Shown: positions 24,074-35,000 of the stretch, one piece after another
Numbering within the stretch: position 1 is the stretch's first letter
Layout: the number at the start of each line of letters is the position of its first letter
Notes under the pieces: generated by a model
The model's input: the letters and a program-made list of their open reading frames with translations, nothing else
The model's database searches: none
What the model was told of the DNA's origin: nothing
Program-made: the position numbers and the translations under genes
Origin: Azolla caroliniana
Lineage: Eukaryota; Polypodiophyta
DNA: 64,000 nt
NCBI GenBank assembly: GCA_043228905.1
Contig: JBHGNT010000020.1
Coordinates: 6,510,001 to 6,574,000, forward strand
Reading direction: 5' to 3'

Positions 24074-24287
24074 ATATCATTGTTGCTATAGATAGATAAA
24101 AACCATGACCATCTTGGATACCTTTTGAATGCAGAAATTTCAATCTATCTAAGTTTAAAACCATTAGCACTTGTTCATATATAAAAACATGTATGCTCCA
24201 ATCTACCTTTCCTATCCCCTCCCTCGCTCTTCTATTCTCTCTTTGACGCTCTACATATATGTGTGATGGGAGGGGGGAGGATCTTAC

Positions 24288-24400
24288 TTGCAGGTAGTCG
24301 AATGGAGCGCAGGAGCAGCAGGTGGCGAGAACAGGGAAACTGAAAGTGGAGAGGTGAGGGGAGGATGGCTGAAATGCTCCGCTGTGTATATGTATTTGGT
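24288..24400 (-). other. Candidate AAMP non-coding first exon
   Basis: A GC-rich patch in AT-rich surroundings. On the minus strand it ends CTGCAA|GTAAGATCC, a strong plant donor at 24286-24287. No open frame is needed here. It may be the first 5'-UTR exon of the AAMP gene, which would place LINE-1 in a 5'-UTR intron. RNA evidence is required; the right border is arbitrary. Confidence 0.3.
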
Positions 24401-24838
24401 ATGTACATATCGATATCGATGTAGTAGGGTTTTACCTACATATATACACACATATATCTTATGTGTACACGAGCCGTGTATGTATGTAAGTATGTATGTA
24501 TACATATAAATAAATCCATGCTTCTTATTCATTCCTAAGGACTCACCTTACCTTTGCTTGGACTATACATATTGCCCAATTCTTCAAAAGTTCGACCTAA
24601 AAATCTAAGATTGTCCCCATTCTTTTCATGATTGGACAAACAATACAAGATTGGACCATTCCCCGATCGTCCAGACTTTGCATGATCTATCAAGGATGAG
24701 AGATTGCATGAAACAAATGAGGCTAATATTGACTCAAGTGAGGTAGAAAAAGAGAAAGAGAACAATAGCTGGGAAGGAAGAGAGCAAGAGCAAATGACTT
24801 GAACTATGAATTCCTAATTGGTTCACCTTGATTGTAAT
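24401..24838. other. No recognisable gene
   Basis: AT-rich, with (TATG)n/(TACA)n-like runs around 24420-24510. No coding or repeat homology to other parts of the window was seen. The AAMP promoter would lie here if the 5'-UTR intron model holds. Confidence 0.4.
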
Positions 24839-24876
24839 TGTAAAGAATCAGGAGTGATTATGTGCAGTGGAAGAGA

Positions 24877-24910
<34 letters not shown>

Positions 24911-25075
24911 CACAATGTATACAAAAAACAAGAAAACTAAGAAGCAAGCATGAACCAACAATTACAAAGAGAAGGAGAAGGTGCTTATGTAGTCACCTTC
25001 TCTCTAAGTTCTCTCACTAAAACCGCCTCTTGGGAAAGAGGTGAGTCTAGAGCAGACACCACCACATCCTCGAAG
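24839..25075 (-). repeat. Partial LTR related to Copia-2
   Basis: It starts TGTAAAGAATC, followed by GTGTGTGTGAGAGAGAGA and GTATACAAAAAACAAGAAAAC, the same order as in the Copia-2 LTRs. It ends where Gypsy-1 integrase sequence begins. Confidence 0.55.
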
Positions 25076-26332
25076 GAATACTTCTACATTGCTAATGGTC
25101 TGCTCAACCATAATGGGAAGGTTTGTGTTCCAGATTTACCTGAGGTTGAAGAGAGAATTCTTTTTGAATGCCATGATGCACCCTCAGCAGGGCACCCTGG
25201 AATACATCATAGACTCGTTCTCATCTCCACTCAATTCTATTGGCCTAAGATGTGTCCTGACATACATAGCTATGTGACTAAATGTCACCAATGTCAGGTT
25301 AACAAAGTCGAGCAACTTAAAGCCGTAGGCCTTTTACATCCCTTGGATATTCCCAATAATAAGTGGGAAAGTATATCCATGGAATTTATTGTTAGCCTTC
25401 CTCGTACCCAAAAAGGCCATGGTGTCATCTAGGTTGTGGTTGATAGACTAACTAAAATGGCCATATTTATTACTACTAAAACCACGATAACAGCTTCTGA
25501 ATTGGCTTACCAATTCATTGACAAGTTATTTTGTTTTTATGGGTTACCAATGGATATCGTGAGTGATCGAGATCCAAAGTTTACTAGTGACTTTTGGACG
25601 CAAGTCTTTCAGAAGTTAGAAACTATGTTGAGCATGAGCTCCACGGATCATCCTCAATCCAGTGGACAGACAGAACGAGTAAATCAAATTATTGAGGACA
25701 TACTTTGAGCATATGTTGGTGCAAAACCAACAAAATGGGAACGTTATCTCCCAAATTTGGAGTTTGCTTATAACAACTCCAAGCATACATCGACGGGATA
25801 TAGTCCTTTTATGTTGATGTATGGTTTTCAGCCATGAGCCCCGATTGATGTTAATATATATCATGATGAGTTGCGAAGTACGCAAAACTTTCTTCGAGAT
25901 ATGCAGGATATGTTGCATATTGCACGAGATAATATAAAAACACCTCAAGATAGAACGTGTTTTTACGCCGATCATAACAGGCAACCTCATGTATTCAACC
26001 CTGGACAGAAGGTACTTTTACATGTACCTCACAATTCTAAGACATTGTCTATGGGTAAGTGCGCTAAGTTAGCCCCATGGTTTTGTGGACCTTTTCAAGT
26101 CCTCAAACGCATTGGTTCATCAGCCTATTGTCTCGCTCTTCCTGATGGCGTTGAAATTCATCCAGTTTTTCATGTAAGTCGTCTAAAAGAACTTCTCGGT
26201 TCTAGCGACAATATAATTACAACTGAAACTTTGGTTACTTCTAAAGAATTATCTTCTAAACCACATGTACCAGAAAGAATTCTCGATGTTAAAACAAAAA
26301 ATCTGCGTTCCGAGAATTTAAAATTAAATTGA
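25076..26332 (+). pseudogene. Gypsy-1 integrase remnant
   Basis: The zinc-binding H2C2 module (HPGIHHR then CHQCQ) is followed by the core: WESISMEFI in place of the usual MDF-type aspartate, VSDRDPKFTS with the second Asp, and HPQSSGQTERVNQ with the Glu. Then come GYSPFMLMYG, GQKVLLHV and PVFHVSRLK. In-frame stops occur near 25431, 25708 and 25837. A chromodomain-like tail (PERILD near 26270) is suggestive but short. First catalytic Asp replaced by Glu (SMEFI) is a visible defect. Confidence 0.85.
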
Positions 26333-26437
26333 TGGATAAATCTATCAAAGATGCCACATAGGAACGCGAAAATACTCTTAGACCTAACTTCCCTAACTTT
26401 CCATTGCAAGAGTGCCATGTTTTAAAGAGGGGGGGTA

Positions 26438-26882
26438 TGTTACGGGGATGACCATATAATATCTCGTGGTGTGAATTTACCATAGTATTCTATACACGTG
26501 GATAAGTGTGAGGGTTAAACGAGAGTGTAAAGAAGGGGAGGATTACTTTTGATCCTCAGAATTGAGACAACCCATTAGGCCAAGTGTGAACTTGCCTGGG
26601 GGCCTTGGGTCTCGCTATAAATATGAGGCCTAGCTACCCTCATTTCATCATCTCTTGAGGCTCTGTTTTGTGGTGGATCAACTCTTCTAGTGAGCGTGCC
26701 AACACCAGTTACGACTCGACGCCACGGTGGTGGTATGGGACCCCTATCGAGGCTCGAGTCCGTCTCCATCCCTTCGCTCGAGGGTGGTCAAGTGGATCGG
26801 CACCCATCTTTCTCTCTCTCCTTTCTTATTTCATATATCTTATATCCTTATCATATGCTTACATTAGATCATCACTCTAACA
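26438..26882 (+). repeat. Gypsy-1 3' LTR
   Basis: 445 bp with inverted ends TGTTA...TAACA, immediately after the polypurine tract. A transcribed-leader-like GAGGCTCGAGTCCGTCTC stretch is present. No second LTR is in the window. Confidence 0.8.
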
Positions 26883-27588
26883 GAAGCTAGGGTAGCTGTT
26901 TCTTAAGGTTTTATTTTCTTCTTCTTCATGAAATTTAAGAATGTTAGTTGATGGTTTATTTCTGAAAAATTACCACTGTTGTAATCATTTACCCCAAAAA
27001 CTTGTAATCCCTATTTTGTAAAGGGAATTTCTTTCTTAATCCAGTATTTTCAAGCTTAATATTGTGAAATATTTTCCTAATTACATGTTCTCTAAGGTAA
27101 TTGCATATTCCATTCATAATATTACTTGTTAATCATTGCTCGGTTTGCTATCTTACCTTTGCCTCTAATTTACTTTCGACTCTACATAGCCTTCGAAGTT
27201 GCCTTCCCTTCGACTTTGCAAAGCCTTCAACTCTGACTTATCTTTGACCTTGAGGAATGTTCAACTCTCAAGAGTCGTCCACTCTGAGGAACATTCAACT
27301 ATGAGGATCCTTCGACTTTGAGGAGCCTTCGACTCACGAGAGCCCTTCACTCCTAGGAGATGTCAACTCTGACAATCTTTGGACTCTAAGGAGCCTTTGA
27401 GTCCTAGGAGCTTTCGACTATGACAATCTTTCGACTCTGACAAACTTTTGACTCCTAGGAGCTTTCGACTCTAACAATCTTTCGACACTGACGACCCTTT
27501 GAGTCACTCATCCTCTCTGGTTCAAGTCCTCATTAGTTCCACTCAAGTAGCACACGTACGCGCCTAACTTCACAACATAAATTTAGTG
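26883..27588. other. Spacer with minisatellite, probably old LTR material
   Basis: A stretch of about 40 bp (about 26902-26942, AGGTTTTATTTTCTTC then TTCATGAAATTTA) recurs at about 30388-30425. The TTCGACTC minisatellite follows at 27175-27510. The end (CACAACA at about 27572-27578), close before a GTGAACCCGATGTGAA segment, resembles the LTR/primer-site junction of Gypsy-2. It may be the remains of an LTR. Confidence 0.4.
27175..27510. repeat. TTCGACTC-type minisatellite
   Basis: Some 20 degenerate units of about 14-18 bp built from TTCGACTC plus TGACAATC, TAGGAGC or GAGGAGCC. It is non-coding. Confidence 0.85.
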
Positions 27589-28250
27589 AACCCGATGTGA
27601 AAGAGCGGTAGGGGAGGATGGCTACACTAAATAAAGATTTCGTGATGATGATGTCAAGAATGATGATAAGAGTAATGGAAGAAAGAGAAAAACGAGAAGC
27701 TGCTTAGCATGTCGTCAAGAGTGTGGTGGAAAACGTTCGTCGTTTTAACGAGGACAACATCCCATATTTTTTAAGAGCCTACAATACCGAAATGAATCGG
27801 AGATATGTGAATGAGGCAATGAGGCTCTAATGTTTTTGTTAGGTGGTGGTCGTGGCGAGATATGAAGAGGTTAAGAAGCTTACGACTCATGGGAATCCTA
27901 CAAGTGTTACTATAGATACATATGATTACAAAGAGGCATGGGAAAGAAGTAGATACAAATTCGACATATGGGTAGTATGAAGAAGACCCACCAAAGTGCC
28001 ACACATGCATTTCAAGTGTTCAAGCGTCATTTTGCTCAACCTTTGGATCCCGATCAAAGATTGGTGGGAGTGGACAAAATGCTAATGTTTTTAAAGTCCA
28101 TCTATTGGGATGAAAGGATGAAGCTTGGTATACTATTAATGGCGCTAATGGATTAATCGAGAACTAGGATGATATTAGACGAACTTGTCAACAATATGAC
28201 AAGTAAAGAAGAGTATGTCAAAGGAATGAGGGTCAAATTCGGATTTGGAA
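27589..28250 (+). pseudogene. Relic Gypsy gag related to Gypsy-2
   Basis: A GTGAACCCGATGTGAAAGAG segment matches the one after the Gypsy-2 5' LTR (50191-50210). From ATG 27618 the frame gives RFNEDNIPYFLRAYNTEM, comparable in position and pattern to RFDGKDATKYLASYGAEM in the Gypsy-2 gag. Further on, KMLMFLKSIYWDERMKLGILL (27968-28156 region) parallels VLLFVKSVDERDRSHVGALL. Stops and frameshifts are frequent. It appears to be an ancient insertion of the same lineage. Confidence 0.6.
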
Positions 28251-29883
28251 AAATATATCAAGAATGCCTATGAGAGCCTAAAAGAGAAGATCGCTGAGTT
28301 GGACAAGCTAGAAGAAAGGGAGAAAGAAACAGAAAAGGGTGTATATGAGACATCTAATTATGCTAAGGAAGCATCATTGTAAGAGGCACTTACAAGTACT
28401 AAAGTGGAATGTGGGGTTGGTCCAAACGATGGATTGAGCGCTCTCTCCGAAGCTTCGATCACAAGCCTCGCTGAATTTAAAGATGAGATAACATGAATTA
28501 CAAAGGACAGTCCAGAGGATGCAATGAAGAGCATCTTTGAAGCTTCGTACCCTAAAATCGAATTAACAAAAATGGAGAAGGATGAGAAACTTAGATGTAG
28601 TCCAGACGATGAGACAAATACCATCTCTGAAGCTTCGCATTTAAATGCAAATTTACTTACCTACCCATGTGAAGAAGTCGAAGGCAAGGAAGTTCAAAAC
28701 AATGGCATTATGCCTAGGAAGATACAAAAACAAGAATTCATAAAAGACTTGGGCGTTGGAAAGTTGCGACAGTTTGGTTCATGGCATGAATGAAGATCAT
28801 CATAGTTTCGGGCCCATGCCATGGGAAGACCCAAGAGAAGAATGAAAACAATGTGGGAATAGACAAGGGTAGCGAAATAAGAGGGTGTGCAAGTCCAATA
28901 TCGACCAGAGGCGATGTGGTTGTCAATCATTGGGACGTTGTCGTGAAGATTTTCGGCAACGATGAGAAAATCACGTGGAAAGGAGAAAACCAAGAAGGGT
29001 TCACTTTCACGCTTCTCTCACTGTTTCTTCTCAGTGAGTTATCCCACATATATATGTGATAGAGAGATGATAGAAAGAAGAGAGAAGGAAGATATATAGA
29101 TCCAAAACCACAAAGATCTATTGATAATGAATAATCGTGATGGAAGGAAGACAGAAAGAAGATACATAAACTCAAGCCTACAAGGATAAATTGATCACTA
29201 GAAAAACGCACTACATGAATAGGCAAGAAAAACACCACAAGAAAGAGACTCCCCACCACCACCTTACTCTTCTTGCTTTATATGAAGTTCTCCTCTACTA
29301 GATAAGTTTCCCTTACTTTCTTTTCCACACTTTTTTTAGACCTTTTCCATCCCTATTCTTAGCTATGACACAACGATCGTCTAATCGTCATATCTCCCTC
29401 ATCCAAGCTCCACATTTAGAGCTTTCAAAAGCTACAGATAGCTGTCTTCATAAGCTTTCTAACCCATATTTGAACATGATATTTGGCATCCAAATGAATG
29501 AGTTATGATCGTTCGTTGTATACTGTGTTTTGGTGGCCCGCTTTTTTCTTCTTTTACTTTTCTCCACATGTTTTGCTTTTTGTTTGACTTATCCTCAAGA
29601 CCTTGGTTTGTGTTCTTGGCCTCCGGATGTGAATGCTCCATACCTTATATTTTTGTAGTGTCCAATACCTTGAATTCTAAAATCACTTTCACAATATGCA
29701 GCTAATACGACTCTCTCTATATAAATACTAACTTATCTCACATATAAATATGACTATGTATATATATGTGTGTGTGTATGTGTATTCGTTCGAACTTCTT
29801 TTCGGTTGACACCCACACTCATCATTATACTTTTGCACATGTAAATTCTCATACATGAGAGCTTGAATGAGTGACATGGTTAT
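28251..29883. other. Unassigned DNA, possibly further decayed Gypsy sequence
   Basis: No domain is recognisable. Short open stretches (28524-28793, 28790-29059) are rich in Lys/Glu but have no motif. Repeated GAAGCTTCG with GATGAGA contexts (28440-28640) suggest degenerate internal repeats. The part after 29080 is AT-rich with no signal. Confidence 0.35.
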
Positions 29884-30002
29884 CATGCATCTCATGTAAT
29901 GTATGAGCGCCAACTGGCAAACATGTATCGCATGCATTTCATGCATTACATGCATGTCTTGCACCCTCACATGCATCATATGCATGGGGTCATCTATAAA
30001 AG
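29884..30002 (+). promoter_or_regulatory. CATGCA (RY) cluster followed by a TATA box
   Basis: CATGCAT occurs at 29884, 29931, 29940, 29949 (as CATGCATG) and 29970, with a further TGCATG at 29981. CTATAAAAG follows at 29994-30002. RY motifs are bound by plant B3 factors (ABI3/FUS3/LEC2 family) in seed-type promoters, usually just upstream of a TATA box. Whether a gene follows is unclear: downstream DNA has no convincing coding frame before Copia-3 starts at 30426. Confidence 0.4.
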
Positions 30003-30062
30003 TGTGGAGGAAAAAGAATCAAAGGGGGAACCTATGTATTGAACAAAAAAACTTCAAATAAA

Positions 30063-30130
30063 AAATCTAGTTATCTTATTGGTATGGTATCTTGTCTCTA
30101 AAAATTTGAAGTCAAGGGTTCAATCTCTAT
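30063..30130 (+). mobile_element. tRNA-like SINE head or tRNA relic
   Basis: TTATCTTATTGGTATG (30071) resembles a polymerase III A box (TAGCTCAGTTGGTAGA), and GGTTCAATCTC (30117-30127) resembles a B box. TTTGAAGTCAAGGG lies between them, as in tRNA-derived plant SINEs. Spacing is tRNA-like. Body and tail cannot be delimited. Confidence 0.35.
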
Positions 30131-30425
30131 CCATAATTGGAATCTTCGTCTCTCAATCTCTCTTTATCTATCTTAAATACTTTCTCGCTAAAGCTAGTAC
30201 AACCTTCGATTCCTTCTAGTCCAGGACCCCGGTGGTCCCCCTTCATTTCGCGAACACACGAGGATTTCCTCGACAACGTTGCATCGAAACTCCAGGATTT
30301 CCCCCTGAAGCTTCACTCAAGAACTTTCCTTTGCCGATTATTCTTTTCTTCTTGTTCTTCTTCTTCTCCTCGACACACTGGTTGTCTTAGGGTTTTATTT
30401 CCTTCTTCTTCATGAAATTTAGGGT
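30131..30425 (+). other. Pyrimidine-rich DNA left of Copia-3
   Basis: Rich in CTT/TCT runs. It has a GGACCCCGGTGGTCCCCC block near 30223 that faintly resembles the R-like end of the Gypsy-2 LTR (GACCCCCGTGGTCCCTCC). It ends with the about 40-bp block shared with 26902-26942. No gene is supported. Confidence 0.35.
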
Positions 30426-30871
30426 TGTCAAAGTTAATATGCGGACGGTTTGACAAACCGGTTTAAATCCGGATAGCAACAGAAAACAGAGACCAAGTTT
30501 AATGGAAGATTTAATCACAGAGACAGAAAGAGCAGAACAACATAAATTCAATTCAAAATAATAATGCTTTGTCCATAGATTGTGCTCAAAGAGCACTTTT
30601 ATACAAGTCCTTACACGGACTGACAGAAGTACTGACAAGTACTTCAATGCTCATACAAGCGACTGATACTGACTCCTAAAAATATGCTTGCGTACTAGGC
30701 TAGATTCGTAGGCCTCTAACGGCCTACCGGTTCCAATCCGATCCGGCTCTCCAAAATCGGCTCTTGGTTCCGAATACCATCCTGAAACTGATCTAGTTCT
30801 TCATTCCGCACTCCAATCCGGCTCTGGCTTGTTCAACCAATCTGGATCCGGATGAGCTTGTCCACTCAACA
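30426..30871 (-). repeat. Copia-3 3' LTR
   Basis: 446 bp. On the minus strand it starts TGTTGAGTGGACAAGCTC, after a TTGAGGGGGAG tract, and ends in a GCATATTAACTTTGACA-type terminus. The Copia-4 LTR has the same ends. Confidence 0.85.
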
Positions 30872-30879
30872 CTCCCCCT

Positions 30880-31862
30880 CAAGCTCAACTTGAGGTCGGA
30901 TCGGAGTGTCTGTCTCTATGGTAGCCGGGTTCCACCTGGCGTCCTCCCGCCTGACTCATGCTCCTCGTGCGGTTCGGTTCTGCTTTCCTCGACCAGTCTA
31001 GTTCCACACTCCTCGACTTTCTTGGTTGGCTTGTCTACTCATAAGGACCTTCTCAACTTCTTCGCTTTTACGACTCCGACACGTCTCGACCCGTCGGTTC
31101 CTTTGTGTCGATGTCGATTTCCGCAGCCTCCTCACCCATTTGGTCTTTTGTTGATTCATCTCCTCCGAATCAAAGTTCTCTTCAGAATTAGTTGCCACTG
31201 ATTCGTTCTAGCTCTTGTCTGAATTGGTTGTCTCCAATTCGTCATCAGTCTTCAGGACCTTCACCAGATCGGACCATGTCCGGGTCTTGGCCTTCTTGTT
31301 CCGGTCGGCTCTGTCCTTCTTGACTCTGCGCCATTGCCGCTTGTTCCAACCTCATCAAATGTGCAGACTTCTTCAGTTGACTCGGTTGCCTTTCTCTTCT
31401 TGTCTCCCCCTGTTTTCTCGGTTTCCGTTTCGATTCTCCCCATATAAGTCCCGCTTCTCCCCCTCAAGAGCGGCATGTCAAGATGCTGAAGACCAAGCAT
31501 CTCCGAAAAATGTTGCAACTTGTCGGTCCCAAGGGCCTTCGTGAAGATGTCGACAACCTGCCGATCCATTCGGACATATTAGAGTTCTACTTAACCGCTG
31601 AGGACCCACTCGTGCACAAAGTGATAATGCACTTCTATGTGCTTCATCCGATCATGGAACACATGGTTCTTGGCTAGCTGTATGCTGCTCATGTTGTCGC
31701 AGTAGATCGGGATAGGAGTCGGTACTTCGATCCGGAGGTCTTGCAACAGCCGTTGAAGCCAAATGGCTTCACAGGTGGCCACAATAGCACCCTAATATTC
31801 AGCCTCAGTGCTCGACAGAGCCACAATTGGCTTCTTTTTGCTGTTCCACGCAATAGTCGCGC
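30880..31862 (-). pseudogene. Copia-3 RNase H end and C-terminal extension
   Basis: Reading leftwards: SATIAWNSKKKP, VALSSTEAEY followed by TAG, then IYCDNMSSIQLAKN, KHIEVHYHFVHE and QVVDIFTKALG. After the usual Copia end (LGLQHLDMPLLRGR) the sequence continues as a Lys/Glu/Arg-rich region with pieces such as NSDKS, FDSEEMNQ and MSRQANQ. Those pieces correspond to NSDES, FDSDTLNQ and MSRQADQ in Copia-5. Stops and shifts make it non-functional. Confidence 0.83.
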
Positions 31863-32076
31863 TACCCAGAAAGAAAGAAAGAAAGAAAGATATATTAACG
31901 TCTTCTAAGGCCAAATTTGGCCCATGAGACAATTGGTTTACAACAAAAGAGTTTTTATCCAGTCATCATAACTAAAATAAAATAAAATAAAGTAAAAAAT
32001 AGAACTTAAACTAAAAGAGTTCTAGTAGTGTACAATATGTAGTATACTTGAAAGTGACTATACACTAAGCCTAATT

Positions 32077-35000
32077 TTATTTCCACCCAAGCCTCTCGAA
32101 AAGAAGTGGGGGGTCAAAGGGTCTTGATGTGGGTTCCAGTGTAGAGAGTGCCCTAGCCATGGCTTCTAGGCGGTGTAGCTCACGTTCCCTTATTTTCAAT
32201 ATTGCTTCCACATCACGTCGAGTTGCTTTGAAACCCGGCACCCGAGGACGTCTGGTTCTTCTCTGGTTTTCTGCCTCATCAATGGAAAGGCCGAGTGGTG
32301 CAAGTGTGTCGGCATTCGTTGTCTCCTCAGGTTACTGAAAAACTTCATTTGTTACATGTTCGTGATCATTAGCAACATTATTGTCAACATTTTGTAACTT
32401 ATTCTCTCTGTGTTGTTTTAGCTCTAGAATGTATTTACCTAATTTCTTTATATCTAGAGTATCTAATAGTTTGGGGAGGGTGGGAGACGGACCAAGTATG
32501 TCTTGGTATTTTGCCCTTATCTCGGCATAGGTTGGACACTTGCATGTAAAGTGGTACTCATCCTCTATCTCTATGTGACATAACCTACATATCCTTTCCT
32601 CCCTAGGGACTCCACTAGTACGGCCATTCTCAATCTCAAGTTGGTGAGATGATATTCTAAGTTGTCCAATGGCAACCCTTAGTGCATGTGGTAAGAATAC
32701 ATCTAGATATTTTGGTCGCGTGATAAAACCTAACTCAGAGAAGTGCATGAAGTGTTTCTTATAGTACAACATTTTAGATGGGAGTGGCTCTAGTGGGGTG
32801 ATCCATTTACACCGAGTGTAAATTTGCCATATTTCTTGGCGTATTACTTTATTGCGGTCCTCATGAGAGATTAAGGTGTTATCACTCGTGTGGTTGTACC
32901 TAAGGGGAGGTAGGTTATTAATGTCTAGACCATTCGCAAGAAGCCAACTCACCATCATGCCATACCATGAGCTAGTATAGCCGGACTCATACAATGATCG
33001 AGAGGCCTTAAAGGCTTGATGAGATATTCTATCATGTGGTTGGCTATGTATCCTATCAATGAAGACTACAAGTTGAAAAAGTGCCTCTACTAACACTGGG
33101 GGTAACGTGAACTCGGCCCTAATAATGTCATGTGGTACAGTCGATTTGCTTCGGAGTTGGCGTGATAACATCATCACTAATGGTCTCTCTAATTGCGTCC
33201 ACATGAAAGATGGTAATCCTGGAGCCCAAACTGCTGATGCATACATGAGGGAGGGGGTCACTAATGAGTCAAAGAGCCACCCTTTAGTCCGTGGCTCTTG
33301 AAAGTGTGCTTGGTGGCATTGTCTCTCTAGGAGTGAGAGGGATGCATGTCCTCTCGTGAGTCTATCCTTCGCTGCCTGTGTCATCGAAAATTTACCTGAG
33401 CGGGCACTAAAAGTGACTCCGAGATAGACATATGATCCAACCACCTTGATTGGGCTATGGGAGATAGTTAGGTGACACTTAGCTCTAACTTGGGCCGATG
33501 TGTGGAAGATAAGGACTTTCGTTTTCCCTAGATTCACTACCAATCCTCGTTGTACACAAAAGTCATCTAAGGCATTAAGGTGCCTCTGTAGGTCGTGTTC
33601 GGATTCAGAGAGCAAAACTATGTCATCCGCATAGAGCAAGATACGAACCTGCGTATCCCCAAGGACCACTCCGGTGCCTCCCTCACGAGCAATAAAATCT
33701 GTGATCTCATCAATGTAGATCCCAAAAAGCGTCGGTGATAGGGGGCAACCTTGTTTTACACCAATAGTGCTAGTGAAACGATTAGATAGGCCACTTGGGC
33801 ATCGGACACACCCGGACACTTGTTCATATAGTGCGTAGATGGCCCATACCATATCATCTGGTATCCTTAAGCTTTTTAGTCTATCAAACAACCGCTCTCT
33901 AGGGACTGTGTCAAAGGCTTTGCGGAAGTCCACAAAACAACAATATAATTTCTTCTTGCGAGCCTTAGTTTGGTCAATTAGGCATCTAAGTGTGAAGATA
34001 TGATCAATAGTGGAGAAGGCTTGTCTAAAGCCAGCTTGTTCAGGTGCACGAAGGTTTAGGGTCTCCATATAGTCGCTAAGCTCTGCTTCCATTACTGCAC
34101 CATATAACTTAGCAAGGGTATGGCCTATCATAATGGTCCTATATGTATTTGGGTCCATGGGGTCCCCCCCTTTATGTATGGGGGCCACTGTATTCATAGT
34201 CCACTGTGGTGGAAAACCCTCCGCAAGGGCACGATTGAAGATTAGAGTTAGCAAGGGAGCTAGGCACTCTCTCGCATATATAATGTGTTCTGCTCGCAAT
34301 CCTGTGTGGTCCATGGACTTCCTATGTTGTAATTTCTTTATGACCTTCATGACCCTAGAGGTCGTGAAAAGTGTCCCCGTGGTAGGCCGGGGTGTGGAAG
34401 GCATTGGAATGGGTGGTTGGTTTGGGATTTGGTAAAGTCTCTCTGTATATGTGTGCCAAGTTTCGGATCTTCAATGGGTGTTTGTGGTCTTGGCTCCCGT
34501 AGTCTCTTCCATGCCGTGGCGCAATCGCTACTCATGAGCATATGGTAGAGTTCCCAGTATTGGGATGCCTCCCACGCTCGTCTCTTACGACGTGTCATCT
34601 TACGCATTTCTTTGCGAGCTTGTATGGAGGTAATACTACCATTGAGTTGCGATACTGTAAGTTGTCTATGTAAGTCCCTACAATCCTCGTCATACCATTT
34701 ATTTTGTGGCATTGATCCTGATCTACCTTGATTTGAGTGTTTTGTATATGGGAAACCGCTAGCTGCTGCGGAGTGAAGGATGTGTGTGAGTTTTGTACTA
34801 AGGCTTTCTAACGGTAGGGAGGGATCAAGGGAGGGGAGATGAGCCTGAACATGTTGAGAGTATATGTCAGAGAGCTCATGTGTGAAATGTATTGTGGTGT
34901 GATGGCATGGTTGACTAGACTTGGTGACCTTAGAGATATCACATTTTAGCTCGAAGTATAAGAAACTATGGTCTGCGCCAATAGGGCATGGGGCCACTCG

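Larger units (their letters stand above)
25076..26882 (+). mobile_element. Gypsy-1: 3' half of a Ty3/Gypsy chromovirus-like element
   Basis: Only the integrase region, a polypurine tract (AAAGAGGGGGGTA) and one LTR remain. gag, protease, RT and the 5' LTR are absent. The left end abuts the partial Copia-type LTR. Confidence 0.87.

Noticed and set aside
32129-32338. 69-residue plus-strand frame
   Set aside because: Antisense of the C-terminal segment of LINE-2 ORF2.
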